64,000 nucleotides of DNA. It comes from Hymenobacter arizonensis. Lineage in GTDB: Bacteria > Bacteroidota > Bacteroidia > Cytophagales > Hymenobacteraceae. The notes beneath the pieces are model-generated. The model did no database searches, had not been told where the DNA came from, and was given only the letters and a program-made list of their open reading frames with translations. The position numbers and the translations under genes are program-made. The stretch is taken from NCBI RefSeq assembly GCF_900115775.1, contig NZ_FOXS01000008.1, positions 192,767 to 256,766 on the forward strand, given 5' to 3'. Shown here piece after piece: positions 45,896-54,214 of this stretch (its first letter is position 1; each line of letters opens with the position of its first letter).

Positions 45896-46129
45896 TCACA
45901 GACACGCGGCGGACACCTCCGGCGCGTGGTTCCACGGCCGGGCATCCCCTTCGTCTACCGCGTTCAGGCGGGCCAGCATCGCGTCCAGGTCCACGTCGCC
46001 CCGCACGAATTGGTCCAACAACGCTCGTTCGGCGGGGCCGGGAGACAAAGGGGTGCCGGCGGTGAGGGCCAGCGCAAACGCGACGGCGCGTTGGCGGCCG
46101 GCTTCGGTACGTAGCAAAGAAGGTTCCAT
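45896..46129 (-). CDS. small stand-alone VbhA-like helical protein
   Basis: From ATG 46129 the protein is 77 aa. Its middle, ALTAGTPLSPGPAERALLDQ then FVRGDVDLDAMLARL, is nearly the same pattern as the N-terminus of the BLUF protein at 61 kb and resembles the AYNRYIAGEITLEQ helix of the VbhA-like antitoxin at 41.7 kb. No Fic gene is next to it. I infer a small helical regulator of the same fold; the partner is unknown. An upstream start at 46207 adds an unlike tail. Confidence 0.5.
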   Translation of the reverse strand: MEPSLLRTEAGRQRAVAFALALTAGTPLSPGPAERALLDQFVRGDVDLDAMLARLNAVDEGDARPWNHAPEVSAACL

Positions 46130-46496
46130 TCGAACTGGTAACCGGAGATAGGCCCACCATTGAAATAAGTAACTAATTGAATGCTTAAATGTTTTTTTTG
46201 CGCGCACGGTGCCCTTCCGGTCCGTGGCGTAGTGCAGCGCCTTCGAAAGCTCCTAGCTCCTTTCGTCAAACTGATGCGTTTCCCTTCGGGCCGTTTTCCT
46301 GAACATCAGGACACTTATAAGCGCCTTCCGGGAATCAATAGGGTTTTGGGCCGGCCGCGCCACCCGGCGTAGACTTTTCCCGGTGGTGGGGCCTCTTCCC
46401 GTTCGGCGGACTCCTACCGGTAGCCCTGCCAAAACAAGCGGAACCGTTACGTACTTTGTTGGCTGTAATCAAACACATTCATTTAGCCGCCACCCC

Positions 46497-46736
46497 GTGC
46501 AAGCTCCTTTGAATTTCGGCCCGGCCGAGCAAACCCGCCAGCAACGCCAGGAAATTGCCGACCGGGCCCTCGCCATTACCCTGGCCGAGGAACAACACGC
46601 CAAAGACGAGTTGCTGGCCCTCTACCACCGCTACATTGAGGGGGAAGTGGACCTCTACGCCATCAGCGTCCGGGTCGGCGCCCAAACCCGGACCCGCTTG
46701 CAGCAGCTTGTCGATGCCGGACCGGCGCCGGGCTAA
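46497..46736 (+). CDS. second small VbhA-like helical protein
   Basis: A GTG at 46497 gives 79 aa; the ATG at 46383 would add 38 residues without a pattern. The middle, RQEIADRALAITLAEEQHAK then LYHRYIEGEVDLYAI, has the YxxGEVDL helix of VbhA antitoxins. A TAC-TTTG box at about 46451-46458 could be its -7 element. It faces the 77-aa homologue (divergent arrangement). The Fic partner is absent. Confidence 0.5.
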   Translation: MQAPLNFGPAEQTRQQRQEIADRALAITLAEEQHAKDELLALYHRYIEGEVDLYAISVRVGAQTRTRLQQLVDAGPAPG

Positions 46737-46754
46737 GCATCGGGTCGTCGGGGC

Positions 46755-47168
46755 TTATTTGCCGGCTTGCTGGACCAGCCACGCGTTGGCCCCGCCTTCC
46801 TCAATGAACAGGGCGACGTGCACCGAGCGCTGCAACTGCGCGACGTGCAAGATGTCCATGGCGTGGTCGTCCACGCGCACCAGGTGCGCGGGCGAGAGTA
46901 GGTAGGCCAGAAAGGAAGGCCCGCCAAACAGGCCCGCCAGTTGGGGCATGTAGTTGTCCAGGAGCCACTGCGCCGTTTCCGGGTCTTCGTTGTTGCGCCG
47001 CCGGATGTCGAGCAGCCAGAGCCGGGCGCCCAAGCCCTGGGCCTCCACCCGCAAGTACTCGTAACTCGTCCGCATTTCGGCCGGGGTTACCTCGCGCAGC
47101 CACCGGCACACCATCGTGCCCGTCTCGGGGCGGTGCGCGCACTCCAAATACTCCGTCAGTCGCTTCAT
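46755..47168 (-). CDS. hypothetical protein, 137 aa, Hymenobacter type
   Basis: It starts at ATG 47168. It has CRWLREVTPAEMRTSYEYLR, a strand-rich WLLDIRRRNNEDPETAQWLL, and a late strand FLAYLLSPAHLV. The layout recalls STAS/SpoIIAA-like single-domain proteins that are common as paralogues in Hymenobacter, but I cannot name a family. It has no signal or membrane part. It is convergent with the VbhA-like gene before it, 18 bp apart. Confidence 0.62.
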   Translation of the reverse strand: MKRLTEYLECAHRPETGTMVCRWLREVTPAEMRTSYEYLRVEAQGLGARLWLLDIRRRNNEDPETAQWLLDNYMPQLAGLFGGPSFLAYLLSPAHLVRVDDHAMDILHVAQLQRSVHVALFIEEGGANAWLVQQAGK

Positions 47169-47540
47169 GTGCGCGGTAAACGTCCGCCGCCGACGCTAGG
47201 TTGTTGCCCACCCAAGCGCGGCATTCCGCTCGAACATTTCATTGGCTGTTAATACGCGACGCCGGGGTACGCCCGGGCGGCCACTCCGGCCAAGGAAACC
47301 TGAAGAAACGGCTGGCGCGCAGGGCCAGCATTTTCGGCCTTCTCCCAGCAGCAGGTGAAATTACTCCAAGCCCTTCGAGGTAGCCGTGCGCTTGGCTTCG
47401 GTGAGCACAGGTAGCGTTTGACACGGAAGAACATTGATGCGGCAAAAAAGAAGCGTTGGTCCAGCCAAGCGTAACACTCTTCGTTTAAACAACGCGCGTT
47501 TACGTCACGACCGCTTACGGGTACTCGTTTCTGCTTACTT

Positions 47541-48626
47541 CTAAACGGCTTGGGGTATCTCCACGGTGAAGGTGCTGCCCTGGCCTTCCGTGCTGACAAA
47601 GGAAAGCGTGCCGCGGTGCCACTCCGTAATGGTTTTGCACAGCACCAGCCCCAGCCCCGTGGTGGGCTCCCCCCGCAGCCCCGGCCGCCGGGCCTTGGTG
47701 AACCGCTCGAACAGCACCGGCTGCAGCGCCGCCGGAATGCCGATGCCGGTGTCGCGCACGTGCACCTGCACGCCGCCCGGGCAGGCCGCTACCTCCACTT
47801 CCACCCGCCCGCCGTCGGGCGTAAATTTGAAGGCGTTGCTGACCAGGTTGTTGAGCACCTGCTGAAACTTGTTCACATCCAGGTGGGCGTACACGGGCTC
47901 CCTGGGCAAGGAGTAGTCCAAGCGGAAGCCCAACACGCGCTGCCCCTGCTGCAGCTGCTCCAGCGTTTCGCGCAGCACGGCGCCCACTTCGACCCGCTCG
48001 CGTTTGAGGTCCGTGTTGGCCGAGCTCAGGAACTCGATGTCGACGAGGTCGCGAATCATCTTCAGGCTGCCGCGGCTGGTGGTTTCGAGCACGCCCAGCA
48101 TCTTATGCAGCTGGCTGTCGGCCGGGGCCTGTACTTCCTCCCGTAAATACTCCGCGATTTGCTGCACCAGGGCGAAGCCCCCGCTCAGGTCGTGCGAGAG
48201 GATTTCGAGCATGGCGTTCTTACGCGCGAGGAACGTGTCGGTATTCTGCTGGTAGTGCTTGCTGACGGTAATGTCGCGCAGCATGCCGGCCAGCAACGCG
48301 GGGGCGGTTCCCTTTTGCTGGCAAAAGGGCGTCAGGCAAAACCATTGGTCCGGCTCGTTGGCCACCAGCAGGCGCACCTCCACTTCGTCCGAGAGCTGGC
48401 CCCGCGTCCACAACCGCCAGCACTTGGCCAGGTACGGCCGGTCGTCGGGGTGCAGGCGGGCGAGCAAAGCGGGTAGCTCTTCGTTGACCTGCCCCGGGGT
48501 CCCGCCCAGTACGTGCTCATAGGCGGGATTCACGAACACGACGCGCGCCGTGGCAGCATCATAAATAAACTGCACGTGCGGACTAGCTTCCGCCTGTTCC
48601 ATCAACAAGGCGGCGAAGTCCGACAT
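47541..48626 (-). CDS. PAS-domain sensor histidine kinase
   Basis: From ATG 48626 the protein has 361 aa (a TTG at 48650 adds eight). A PAS domain covers residues 15-120 (FIYDAATARVVFVNPAYEHV), then a HisKA-like helix pair with H145 in EILSHDLSGGF, and a HATPase_c domain with N-box NLVSNAFKFTPDGG, G1 VRDTGIGIP, F-box FERFTKA and G2 TTGLGLVLCK. No membrane segment is visible, so it is a soluble kinase that autophosphorylates on His. No response regulator is beside it. The N-box to G2 spacing is normal. Confidence 0.88.
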   Translation of the reverse strand: MSDFAALLMEQAEASPHVQFIYDAATARVVFVNPAYEHVLGGTPGQVNEELPALLARLHPDDRPYLAKCWRLWTRGQLSDEVEVRLLVANEPDQWFCLTPFCQQKGTAPALLAGMLRDITVSKHYQQNTDTFLARKNAMLEILSHDLSGGFALVQQIAEYLREEVQAPADSQLHKMLGVLETTSRGSLKMIRDLVDIEFLSSANTDLKRERVEVGAVLRETLEQLQQGQRVLGFRLDYSLPREPVYAHLDVNKFQQVLNNLVSNAFKFTPDGGRVEVEVAACPGGVQVHVRDTGIGIPAALQPVLFERFTKARRPGLRGEPTTGLGLVLCKTITEWHRGTLSFVSTEGQGSTFTVEIPQAV

Positions 48627-48743
48627 GAAAATCAATAAGATACCTGGCAAAGGTACACCTTTTGCCTCCTTATTTTGAACGGAGAGCGTCTACGTTCGGA
48701 CTAGCCCGCGCTTGGGGCGGTGACAAGTGGAGTAGGTGCCTGC

Positions 48744-49325
48744 CTACGGCCGCAGGGTGAGCGCGACGGTTTCGGCGGTGTACACTTCCCCGTTGGTTTG
48801 TCGGTAATAGACCCGAAACTGCTGCGAGCCGGCCGCCGCCGGGGGAACCCGGAAGACCAGCTCCGCACTGCGGAACGGGGCTTGCGGGGCCTGCCGCGAC
48901 GGCTGGGGCCAGGGCGTGCCCCCCTCCCGCTCCACCACGTCGGCCAGGGACGTGCCCGCCGGGTGCCGCACGTCGTAGGCGTAGCGGCTCGTGATGCTCA
49001 GGCTGTCCACGCGCTCGGCCGAGCCCTTGTTGCCGGGGTCGAACACCTGGTCGCAGGCATAAGCGGCCGACACCAGCCCGTTCGCGGGGGTGCGCGTGTA
49101 ATGGCGTTCATGCAAGCGCAGGCTGAGCCGCAGGTCCCGGCTGGCCACGGAGGCCCCGGCGGCCACGATCTCCCGCGGTTGGCCGACGGGCTGCTGGGCC
49201 AGGCCGGCCTCGAGCCCCTGCACGTCGTAGTACGTGTCGGGGCCGGGAGTCCCGCATTCGTTGCCGAGCAACCCGCAGGCCGGCATCCCCACGACTAGCG
49301 CGGCTAACACCACATACTTTTTCAT
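48744..49325 (-). CDS. predicted lipoprotein, DUF5034-like
   Basis: From ATG 49325 the protein has 193 aa, with the lipoprotein signal MKKYVVLAALVVGMPAC (Cys 17). It has CDQVFDPGNKGSAERVDSLS and ITSRYAYDVRHPAGTSLADV, which recalls Bacteroidota DUF5034 lipoproteins, and a late beta strand pair with Tyr residues. The role is unknown. It is divergent from the type IX cargo protein at 49.5 kb. Confidence 0.65.
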   Translation of the reverse strand: MKKYVVLAALVVGMPACGLLGNECGTPGPDTYYDVQGLEAGLAQQPVGQPREIVAAGASVASRDLRLSLRLHERHYTRTPANGLVSAAYACDQVFDPGNKGSAERVDSLSITSRYAYDVRHPAGTSLADVVEREGGTPWPQPSRQAPQAPFRSAELVFRVPPAAAGSQQFRVYYRQTNGEVYTAETVALTLRP

Positions 49326-49543
49326 GGCCGGAAAGGTACGGCCGAATCCGAGCCCGGTCCTTCCCCGAAGAAACGGCACGCTTACTAGGCGAACCCACCG
49401 TTTAACTGAACTTGCAGCGAACTGAGCGCTGGGGTAACGGCGGCATCGCCGAATCCGGACCGGGCCTGCCGGACGCTCCCGCTAACCAAAAGCCGCGCGT
49501 GGCGGTTACCGCTACGTCTTCCTCGTCGTTACCCCGTCCCGTT

Positions 49544-51085
49544 ATGAACGTCCCACGGTTAGTCGCAACCTTTCTCGGGGCCGGCTTGTGGCTGAGCAGC
49601 TTGGCGGCAACGGCGCAACCCGGGTCCGGCACGTGGTACTTCGGGCAACGCACCGGGCTGGTGTTCGCCAACGGCACCGTCCGGGCCGTGGAAGACAGCG
49701 GCAACACCCAGCCGGCCAATGGGCACGCCGCCCTTACGGTCACCGACGCCGCCTCGGGGCAGCTGCGCTTCTACGGCAACGCCACGACCCTGTGGAACCG
49801 CGCCCACCGGCCCATGCCCCACGGCGATTCCCTGGCGCCCCGCGCCTTCAACCGGGCGCCCCAGGCCGCCCTGGCCGTGCCCGCCCCCGGCCAGGACGGC
49901 CAGTACTACGTCTTCACGCTGGGCGACGACCCGGCCGTGGGCCCGCCCGCTACCCAGCTCACGTACTCGCTCGTGGACCTGGCCCTGCAAAACGGCCTGG
50001 GGGACGTGGTGGCCGGCACGAAGAACCGCCGCGCCGGCGGGGGCTACGGCTACCAGTTCACGGCCGTGCCGCACGCCAACGGCCAGGACTACTGGGTGCT
50101 CATCCGCCGCTGGGACGCGCCCGTGTTCGACGCCTACCGGCTTACGCGCGCGGGCCTGGCCTTTTCCCACGCCCAGCGCATCGGGCCCGACCAGCCCGCG
50201 TGGGCCCCTGGGCGGTTCCCGTTCGTCGACGGCTTTTTGAAGGCGTCCCCCAACGGCGCGCGGCTCGCCTACGCGCTGGCCGATTTGCCGCAGCTCAGCC
50301 TCTTCGACTTCGACGCCAGCACGGGGCTGCTGAGCCACTACCGGCCGCTGGGCCCGTTGAACGGCCTGGGCGGGGTGTCCTTTTCGCCGGACAACTCCAA
50401 GCTCTACGTGGAAAACTACAGCACCACCCCGAGCCCCAGCCATCCGGGGGGGCGGGCGTTCAACGTGCTCAGCCAGTACGACCTGGCCGCGGGCAGCGAC
50501 GCGGCGGTGGCCGCCTCGGGCATGAGCATCGTCGTGGACAACCCGGCCACGAACATTCGCACCGACCGGCAAACCTCGCTGGGCGCTTACCCCCTGCAGC
50601 TCGGGCCCGACGGCAAGCTCTACGCCAACAGCCTCTACGACGACCCGGCCCTGGCGCAGGCCCCCGGGCAAAGCAACTTTTACGTCGTCAACTACCCTAA
50701 CCGCCGGGGCTTTGCCTGCGACGTGCAGTACCGCGCGTTCGTGTTTCCCGGCGGGGGCAACACCTGTTGCGGCCTGCCCAACCTGGTGCAGAGCCCCTTC
50801 AACAACTTGGAAAGCACCGGCCCGGAGCCGCAGCCCTGCGAAGCGCTGGTGCTGCAGCCGTTTCCCAACCCCACGGCCGGCGCGTTTCAGCTGCAGGTAC
50901 CGGGCAGTTGCTTCGCACCCTACCGGTTGCGGATCTACGACGCGCTCGGCCGCCGGGTGCACCAGCAGGACGTGGCCAAGGCGCTTTCCGCCCCCGTCGA
51001 CGTGTCCTCCCTGGCCCCGGGGCTCTACCAGCTCGAAGCGACGTTCGCCACCCAAACCTTCCGCGCCAAGCTCCTCAAGCGGTAA
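49544..51085 (+). CDS. secreted protein with type IX C-terminal sorting domain
   Basis: From ATG 49544 the protein has 513 aa. It has a signal peptide ending near ATAQPG (about 25), a long region with propeller-like strands (LGGVSFSPDNSKLYVENYST), and a sorting domain in the last 85 residues (FPNPTAGAFQLQV, YRLRIYDALGRRVHQQ, VDVSSLAPGLYQLEA). It should leave the cell by the type IX system. Upstream starts at 49412 lack support. I do not identify an enzyme motif. Confidence 0.82.
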   Translation: MNVPRLVATFLGAGLWLSSLAATAQPGSGTWYFGQRTGLVFANGTVRAVEDSGNTQPANGHAALTVTDAASGQLRFYGNATTLWNRAHRPMPHGDSLAPRAFNRAPQAALAVPAPGQDGQYYVFTLGDDPAVGPPATQLTYSLVDLALQNGLGDVVAGTKNRRAGGGYGYQFTAVPHANGQDYWVLIRRWDAPVFDAYRLTRAGLAFSHAQRIGPDQPAWAPGRFPFVDGFLKASPNGARLAYALADLPQLSLFDFDASTGLLSHYRPLGPLNGLGGVSFSPDNSKLYVENYSTTPSPSHPGGRAFNVLSQYDLAAGSDAAVAASGMSIVVDNPATNIRTDRQTSLGAYPLQLGPDGKLYANSLYDDPALAQAPGQSNFYVVNYPNRRGFACDVQYRAFVFPGGGNTCCGLPNLVQSPFNNLESTGPEPQPCEALVLQPFPNPTAGAFQLQVPGSCFAPYRLRIYDALGRRVHQQDVAKALSAPVDVSSLAPGLYQLEATFATQTFRAKLLKR

Positions 51086-51185
51086 GCCGAAGCTGCAGGG
51101 GCCGGCACTCGCCGGCGGGAACGGCCGCGGTTAGCCCGTTTGGTGATTGGGACCCTTTCGCTGTACACTTAGATAGGTTGCAGAC

Positions 51186-51488
51186 TCAGCGCCGCAATCG
51201 ATTATAAATCCACCCGGCTCCACGTAAAGATTGGATTAACCCCCACCAAACAACCGTAGTGAGTGCCATAGTGAATAAGCAAGTATAAACGTACTTAAGC
51301 ATTTCGCTCCGATTCATTGAGTACCCTCCCAAAAACATAGGGGCAAAAAAGAAGGCATAGAAGCAAATGTTAAGATAAATAGGGATGGCATAGAGCTTCC
51401 ACCTATTATGTGTCCGCCTATAGGCCCTAACACCCAGCACCAAAAGCAACAGCGGCAATAAGTAGATTAAGATAGCCGGCAGTAGCAT
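51186..51488 (-). CDS. small membrane protein, 100 aa
   Basis: It starts at ATG 51488 with three hydrophobic helices (about 3-22, 33-55 and 65-88). The C-terminus is basic. No family is recognised. Confidence 0.5.
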   Translation of the reverse strand: MLLPAILIYLLPLLLLVLGVRAYRRTHNRWKLYAIPIYLNICFYAFFFAPMFLGGYSMNRSEMLKYVYTCLFTMALTTVVWWGLIQSLRGAGWIYNRLRR

Positions 51489-51614
51489 AGCTGCATTGGT
51501 TAAGACATGCGAAGCTAACTCCTCGTTTTGCTATACGCACCGTTACAGTAGACTCAAAGGACAGGAGGCTGAGCTCGAGTAGTCGGGTCGCAGCAGGGGT
51601 TTGCCGAAGGGCGT

Positions 51615-52142
51615 TTAATAGGCGGAAGGCACTGTCTGTTGGCGCCCCTGCGCGTCCACCACGATCTGGGTGCCGTCCGCAGAGTAGGTGGCGCAGACCG
51701 GCGAGCGGCTGCGGTAATGGCGGACCACGGCCTGGCGGTCCAGCGACATCTCCACCACCCGGTACCGCCGGGGTTGCACGTAGCCGTCGGTGATGCTGAC
51801 AAACACGATTTTGTTGCCGTACACGCTGGAGCAACGCGCAAAGTCCGCAAAGTCAAACGCGTTGCTAGGGGAATACACGAAGTGCGGCGCATTTCGGACT
51901 CCCACGGCATGCGTGGCCACCTCACCGGCCCCCGACACCCACACCCGGTACGGCCCCACGTAGGCCATGCGCCCGGGGATTTGCTGTACCCCGGAGCGGA
52001 CCACCGTATCATACCCCGGGAGGCCGTGGGCCGCTGCATTCACATTGATGAACGCGGGCCGCAAGGGCAGCGGGACAGCAGATTGGGCCATCGCATCAAA
52101 GCACCACGCCAGGCACATGTAGACAAAAAGCAGTTGCTTCAT
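51615..52142 (-). CDS. exported hypothetical protein, 175 aa
   Basis: It starts at ATG 52142 with a signal peptide (MKQLLFVYMCLAWCFDAMAQ, cleavage near 20). The rest has alternating strands, with RYRVVEMSLDRQAVVRHYRS, and may form part of a beta-propeller. No family is recognised. Confidence 0.58.
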   Translation of the reverse strand: MKQLLFVYMCLAWCFDAMAQSAVPLPLRPAFINVNAAAHGLPGYDTVVRSGVQQIPGRMAYVGPYRVWVSGAGEVATHAVGVRNAPHFVYSPSNAFDFADFARCSSVYGNKIVFVSITDGYVQPRRYRVVEMSLDRQAVVRHYRSRSPVCATYSADGTQIVVDAQGRQQTVPSAY

Positions 52143-52202
52143 CTCGTAAAATAACGCTCCTTAAACTGAATTGCCGCGTTTACCTTTCGACCGTTTACTC
52201 AC

Positions 52203-52643
52203 ATGGAAAATCCTCTCCGCCAAAGCATCAGTGAACTGGGAGACTGGACCTGGACCGAGCCCGTCCCTACCCCGGAGGATTCCACCGTCGTCCGGACCTA
52301 TTACCGCTTACACCAGAAACCCATCGGGGAGCTGGAACTCCAAGAGCTCAAATTTTTAATTCTCCAAAATGAGGCGTTGGAATTCCTCGTTCCGATGGCG
52401 CTGAAAGTGCTCGAAAACGATGTGTTTATCGAAGCCGAGTACTACGAGGGGGATTTGTTCAACGCCCTCGTGCAAATCAATGATTCCCCCCTTTACTGGG
52501 CGAGCCATGCCCACGAAAAGCGCACCCTGATTGACCTGTACAACCAGCAAAAAGAACGCCTTCAAACTTTTGAGTGGCCAGAAGATATGAGGGTAGAAAT
52601 GGCGAACCGGTTCAATGATTTTGCGAAATCAGGAGCCAACTAA
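52203..52643 (+). CDS. CdiI-like contact-dependent inhibition immunity protein, orphan
   Basis: This 146-aa protein matches the CDI immunity pattern: a conserved helix PIGELELQELKFLILQNEAL, the segment EFLVPMALKVLENDV and EYYEGDLFNALVQIN. Such proteins neutralise a toxin C-terminus delivered by neighbouring cells. No CdiA/Rhs/polymorphic toxin gene is present in the window, so it appears as an orphan immunity gene. It has its own start at ATG 52203, just after one of the dispersed motifs (52157-52172). Confidence 0.72.
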   Translation: MENPLRQSISELGDWTWTEPVPTPEDSTVVRTYYRLHQKPIGELELQELKFLILQNEALEFLVPMALKVLENDVFIEAEYYEGDLFNALVQINDSPLYWASHAHEKRTLIDLYNQQKERLQTFEWPEDMRVEMANRFNDFAKSGAN

Positions 52644-52837
52644 TGGGACCGTTTAGTTAAACTCTGAAGTAGTTTGTCACTGAGAGCCAACCAAACCGGC
52701 GTTCGGGTGGCGAAAAGCATCTCTCTAATCTTTTGAAGCTAAAAAACAACGAGGCGTAGTACCTTGGGTACGAAGAGTCAGCAGGCTTTTTACCTGGGAA
52801 ATTAGAAAGCAAAAAAACGACACTTAAGCTAGTAATC

Positions 52838-53443
52838 ATGATCTATATAGCCATCCAGCGCACCGTTGTTAAATCGCCGCGTCGGTTCCTTTGCGGGCTT
52901 CTTGTGGCCACGGGCTTGCTGTGCACGAGCCGGACTGCTTTGGCGCAAACGCCTTTACAAACGGCCCTGGATGGCGGGCGGAGTGCGACGCTCGCGAAAG
53001 TTGTGTCCAGGCAGCTGCGCGAAGCGGATTCCGTCGCTCGGGTAACGGGTCGCCAGCCGGACCGGATGCGCATTGATAAAATTGATGCGGCGGCGCCCCA
53101 CCGCGGCTTCGTCGTCGTAACCTCGGCCGCAGGTGCTGTAGAGGAATTGCCCGCCCTGGCGTCCGGTGGCGGGATGGGGGCGCTCGTTGAGGCCGTCGAA
53201 CAGCAACTGGCGAGCGCACCGGGAACGCAGGCGACGCCCCGCTCGGAAACGCGTGTGTACGCCCTGCTCACCATTGATGCCGACGGGAAGGTGCAGCACG
53301 CCAAAATAGTGGACGGCCCGGACGCGGCGATTAACGCCGCGGTCCTGGCGGCCATTCAGCGCTTGCCGCGCCTGTCCCCCGGCCAGGTGGCGGGGACGGC
53401 GGTGCCCGTGAAGCTGACGATTCCGGTGCAGGTGAAATCCTAA
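52838..53443 (+). CDS. TonB C-terminal domain protein
   Basis: This 201-aa protein starts at ATG 52838. It has a signal or anchor segment (FLCGLLVATGLLCTSRTALA, about 18-37) and a C-terminal domain with VYALLTIDADGKVQHAKIVDG then AVLAAIQRLPRLSPGQVAG and a VPVKLTIPVQV strand, the TonB_C type. The usual TonB proline-rich linker is missing, so it is an energy-transducer-like single domain rather than a full TonB. The partner is not in view. Confidence 0.7.
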   Translation: MIYIAIQRTVVKSPRRFLCGLLVATGLLCTSRTALAQTPLQTALDGGRSATLAKVVSRQLREADSVARVTGRQPDRMRIDKIDAAAPHRGFVVVTSAAGAVEELPALASGGGMGALVEAVEQQLASAPGTQATPRSETRVYALLTIDADGKVQHAKIVDGPDAAINAAVLAAIQRLPRLSPGQVAGTAVPVKLTIPVQVKS

Positions 53444-53463
53444 GCCCGAAGCACTTGTTAACC

Positions 53464-53506
53464 AAGCCAAACGCCTGTAGCACCTGTTACAGGCGTCTGG
53501 CTTTTA
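53464..53506 (+). terminator. terminator after the TonB-domain gene
   Basis: AGCCAAACGCCTGTA pairs with TACAGGCGTCTGGCT (one mismatch), with TTTTAT after. It lies about 20 bases after the stop. It could serve the convergent cupin gene too. Confidence 0.75.
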
Positions 53507-53594
53507 TACCGTTTTTGTGAACTCGTCAGGCCCCTCCCGGCGGAGGGGTTGCTTTACGTTGATTCGGCCAGCAACGCCGCCGTTCGCGCGCCCG

Positions 53595-54026
53595 TCAGTG
53601 CTGCGACGAGGCGCTGGACGGCCCCTGGCGGTACTCTTCGTCCGTCACCCGTTCCCCAAACACGACACCCCGACCGTCCTGGGCCTCCTGCAGGGCGATG
53701 TAGGTCAGGGCATGTTCGGGCGTGGCGCCGTCCCAGTGCCGCTGCCCGGGCGGACACCAGACGATGTCGCCGGCGCGAATCTCGACCACTGCCTCGCCCT
53801 CGCCTTGCGCCCACCCGACGCCGTGGGTCACCAGCAGCGTCTGCCCGAGCGGGTTGACTTTCCAGGGCGTACGGGCGCCGGGGGCGAAAGTGACCGTGGC
53901 GCTGACCAACCGGCTCGGCGCGGGGCGCTCAAAGTAGTCGGTGATGGCGACGTCGCCGGTGAAGTTCTGCTCGGGGGCCTGGCGGGGCGGCAAGCTGCCC
54001 CGTGGGTAAATACTAAGTGCTTTCAT
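53595..54026 (-). CDS. cupin-domain protein with altered metal-binding site
   Basis: This 143-aa protein starts at ATG 54026 and has the single cupin pattern PLGQTLLVTHGVGWAQGEG, then EIRAGDIVWCPPGQRHWDGA. In the carboxymuconolactone-associated cupin group the first metal ligands are in an HxHP pattern before LGQTL; here this is KVNP, and HWHGA is HWDGA. Two or three metal ligands are thus replaced, so it is probably not a normal metal enzyme. It is divergent from the oxidoreductase gene, with the large palindrome between them, so they are likely under shared control. Confidence 0.78.
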   Translation of the reverse strand: MKALSIYPRGSLPPRQAPEQNFTGDVAITDYFERPAPSRLVSATVTFAPGARTPWKVNPLGQTLLVTHGVGWAQGEGEAVVEIRAGDIVWCPPGQRHWDGATPEHALTYIALQEAQDGRGVVFGERVTDEEYRQGPSSASSQH

Positions 54027-54083
54027 TAGAATGGTTTTCGGTTAGTTGATAAGACAAAGGTCTTCTTTCCGTGAAAACGAGCG

Positions 54084-54155
54084 TTAGCCAAACTGCCAGT
54101 TGTGTTAGCCAAAAGGACGAAGCGTTTTGGCTAACACAACTGGCAGTTTGGCTAA
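54084..54155. promoter_or_regulatory. 72-bp operator-like palindrome with four TTAGCCAAA half-sites
   Basis: Arms 54084-54114 and 54125-54155 are perfect 31-bp inverted repeats around a 10-bp loop. The 9-mer TTAGCCAAA occurs at 54084 and 54105 on the plus strand and its complement TTTGGCTAA at 54126 and 54147. All four begin exactly 21 bases apart, which is two helical turns. AraC-type regulators bind half-sites at such spacing. It lies between the divergent cupin and oxidoreductase genes, and an AraC gene is in the same locus. Confidence 0.75.
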
Positions 54156-54214
54156 TTCTGCCGGCCCGGCCCGGGCGACCTTTGCAGGGTCATCAACCCG
54201 GAAATTTCTTCCTT

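Noticed and set aside
49559..51055. Minus-strand frame of 498 aa opposite the type IX cargo gene
   Set aside because: Arg/Gly/His/Val-rich shadow; the plus strand has a signal peptide and a sorting domain.
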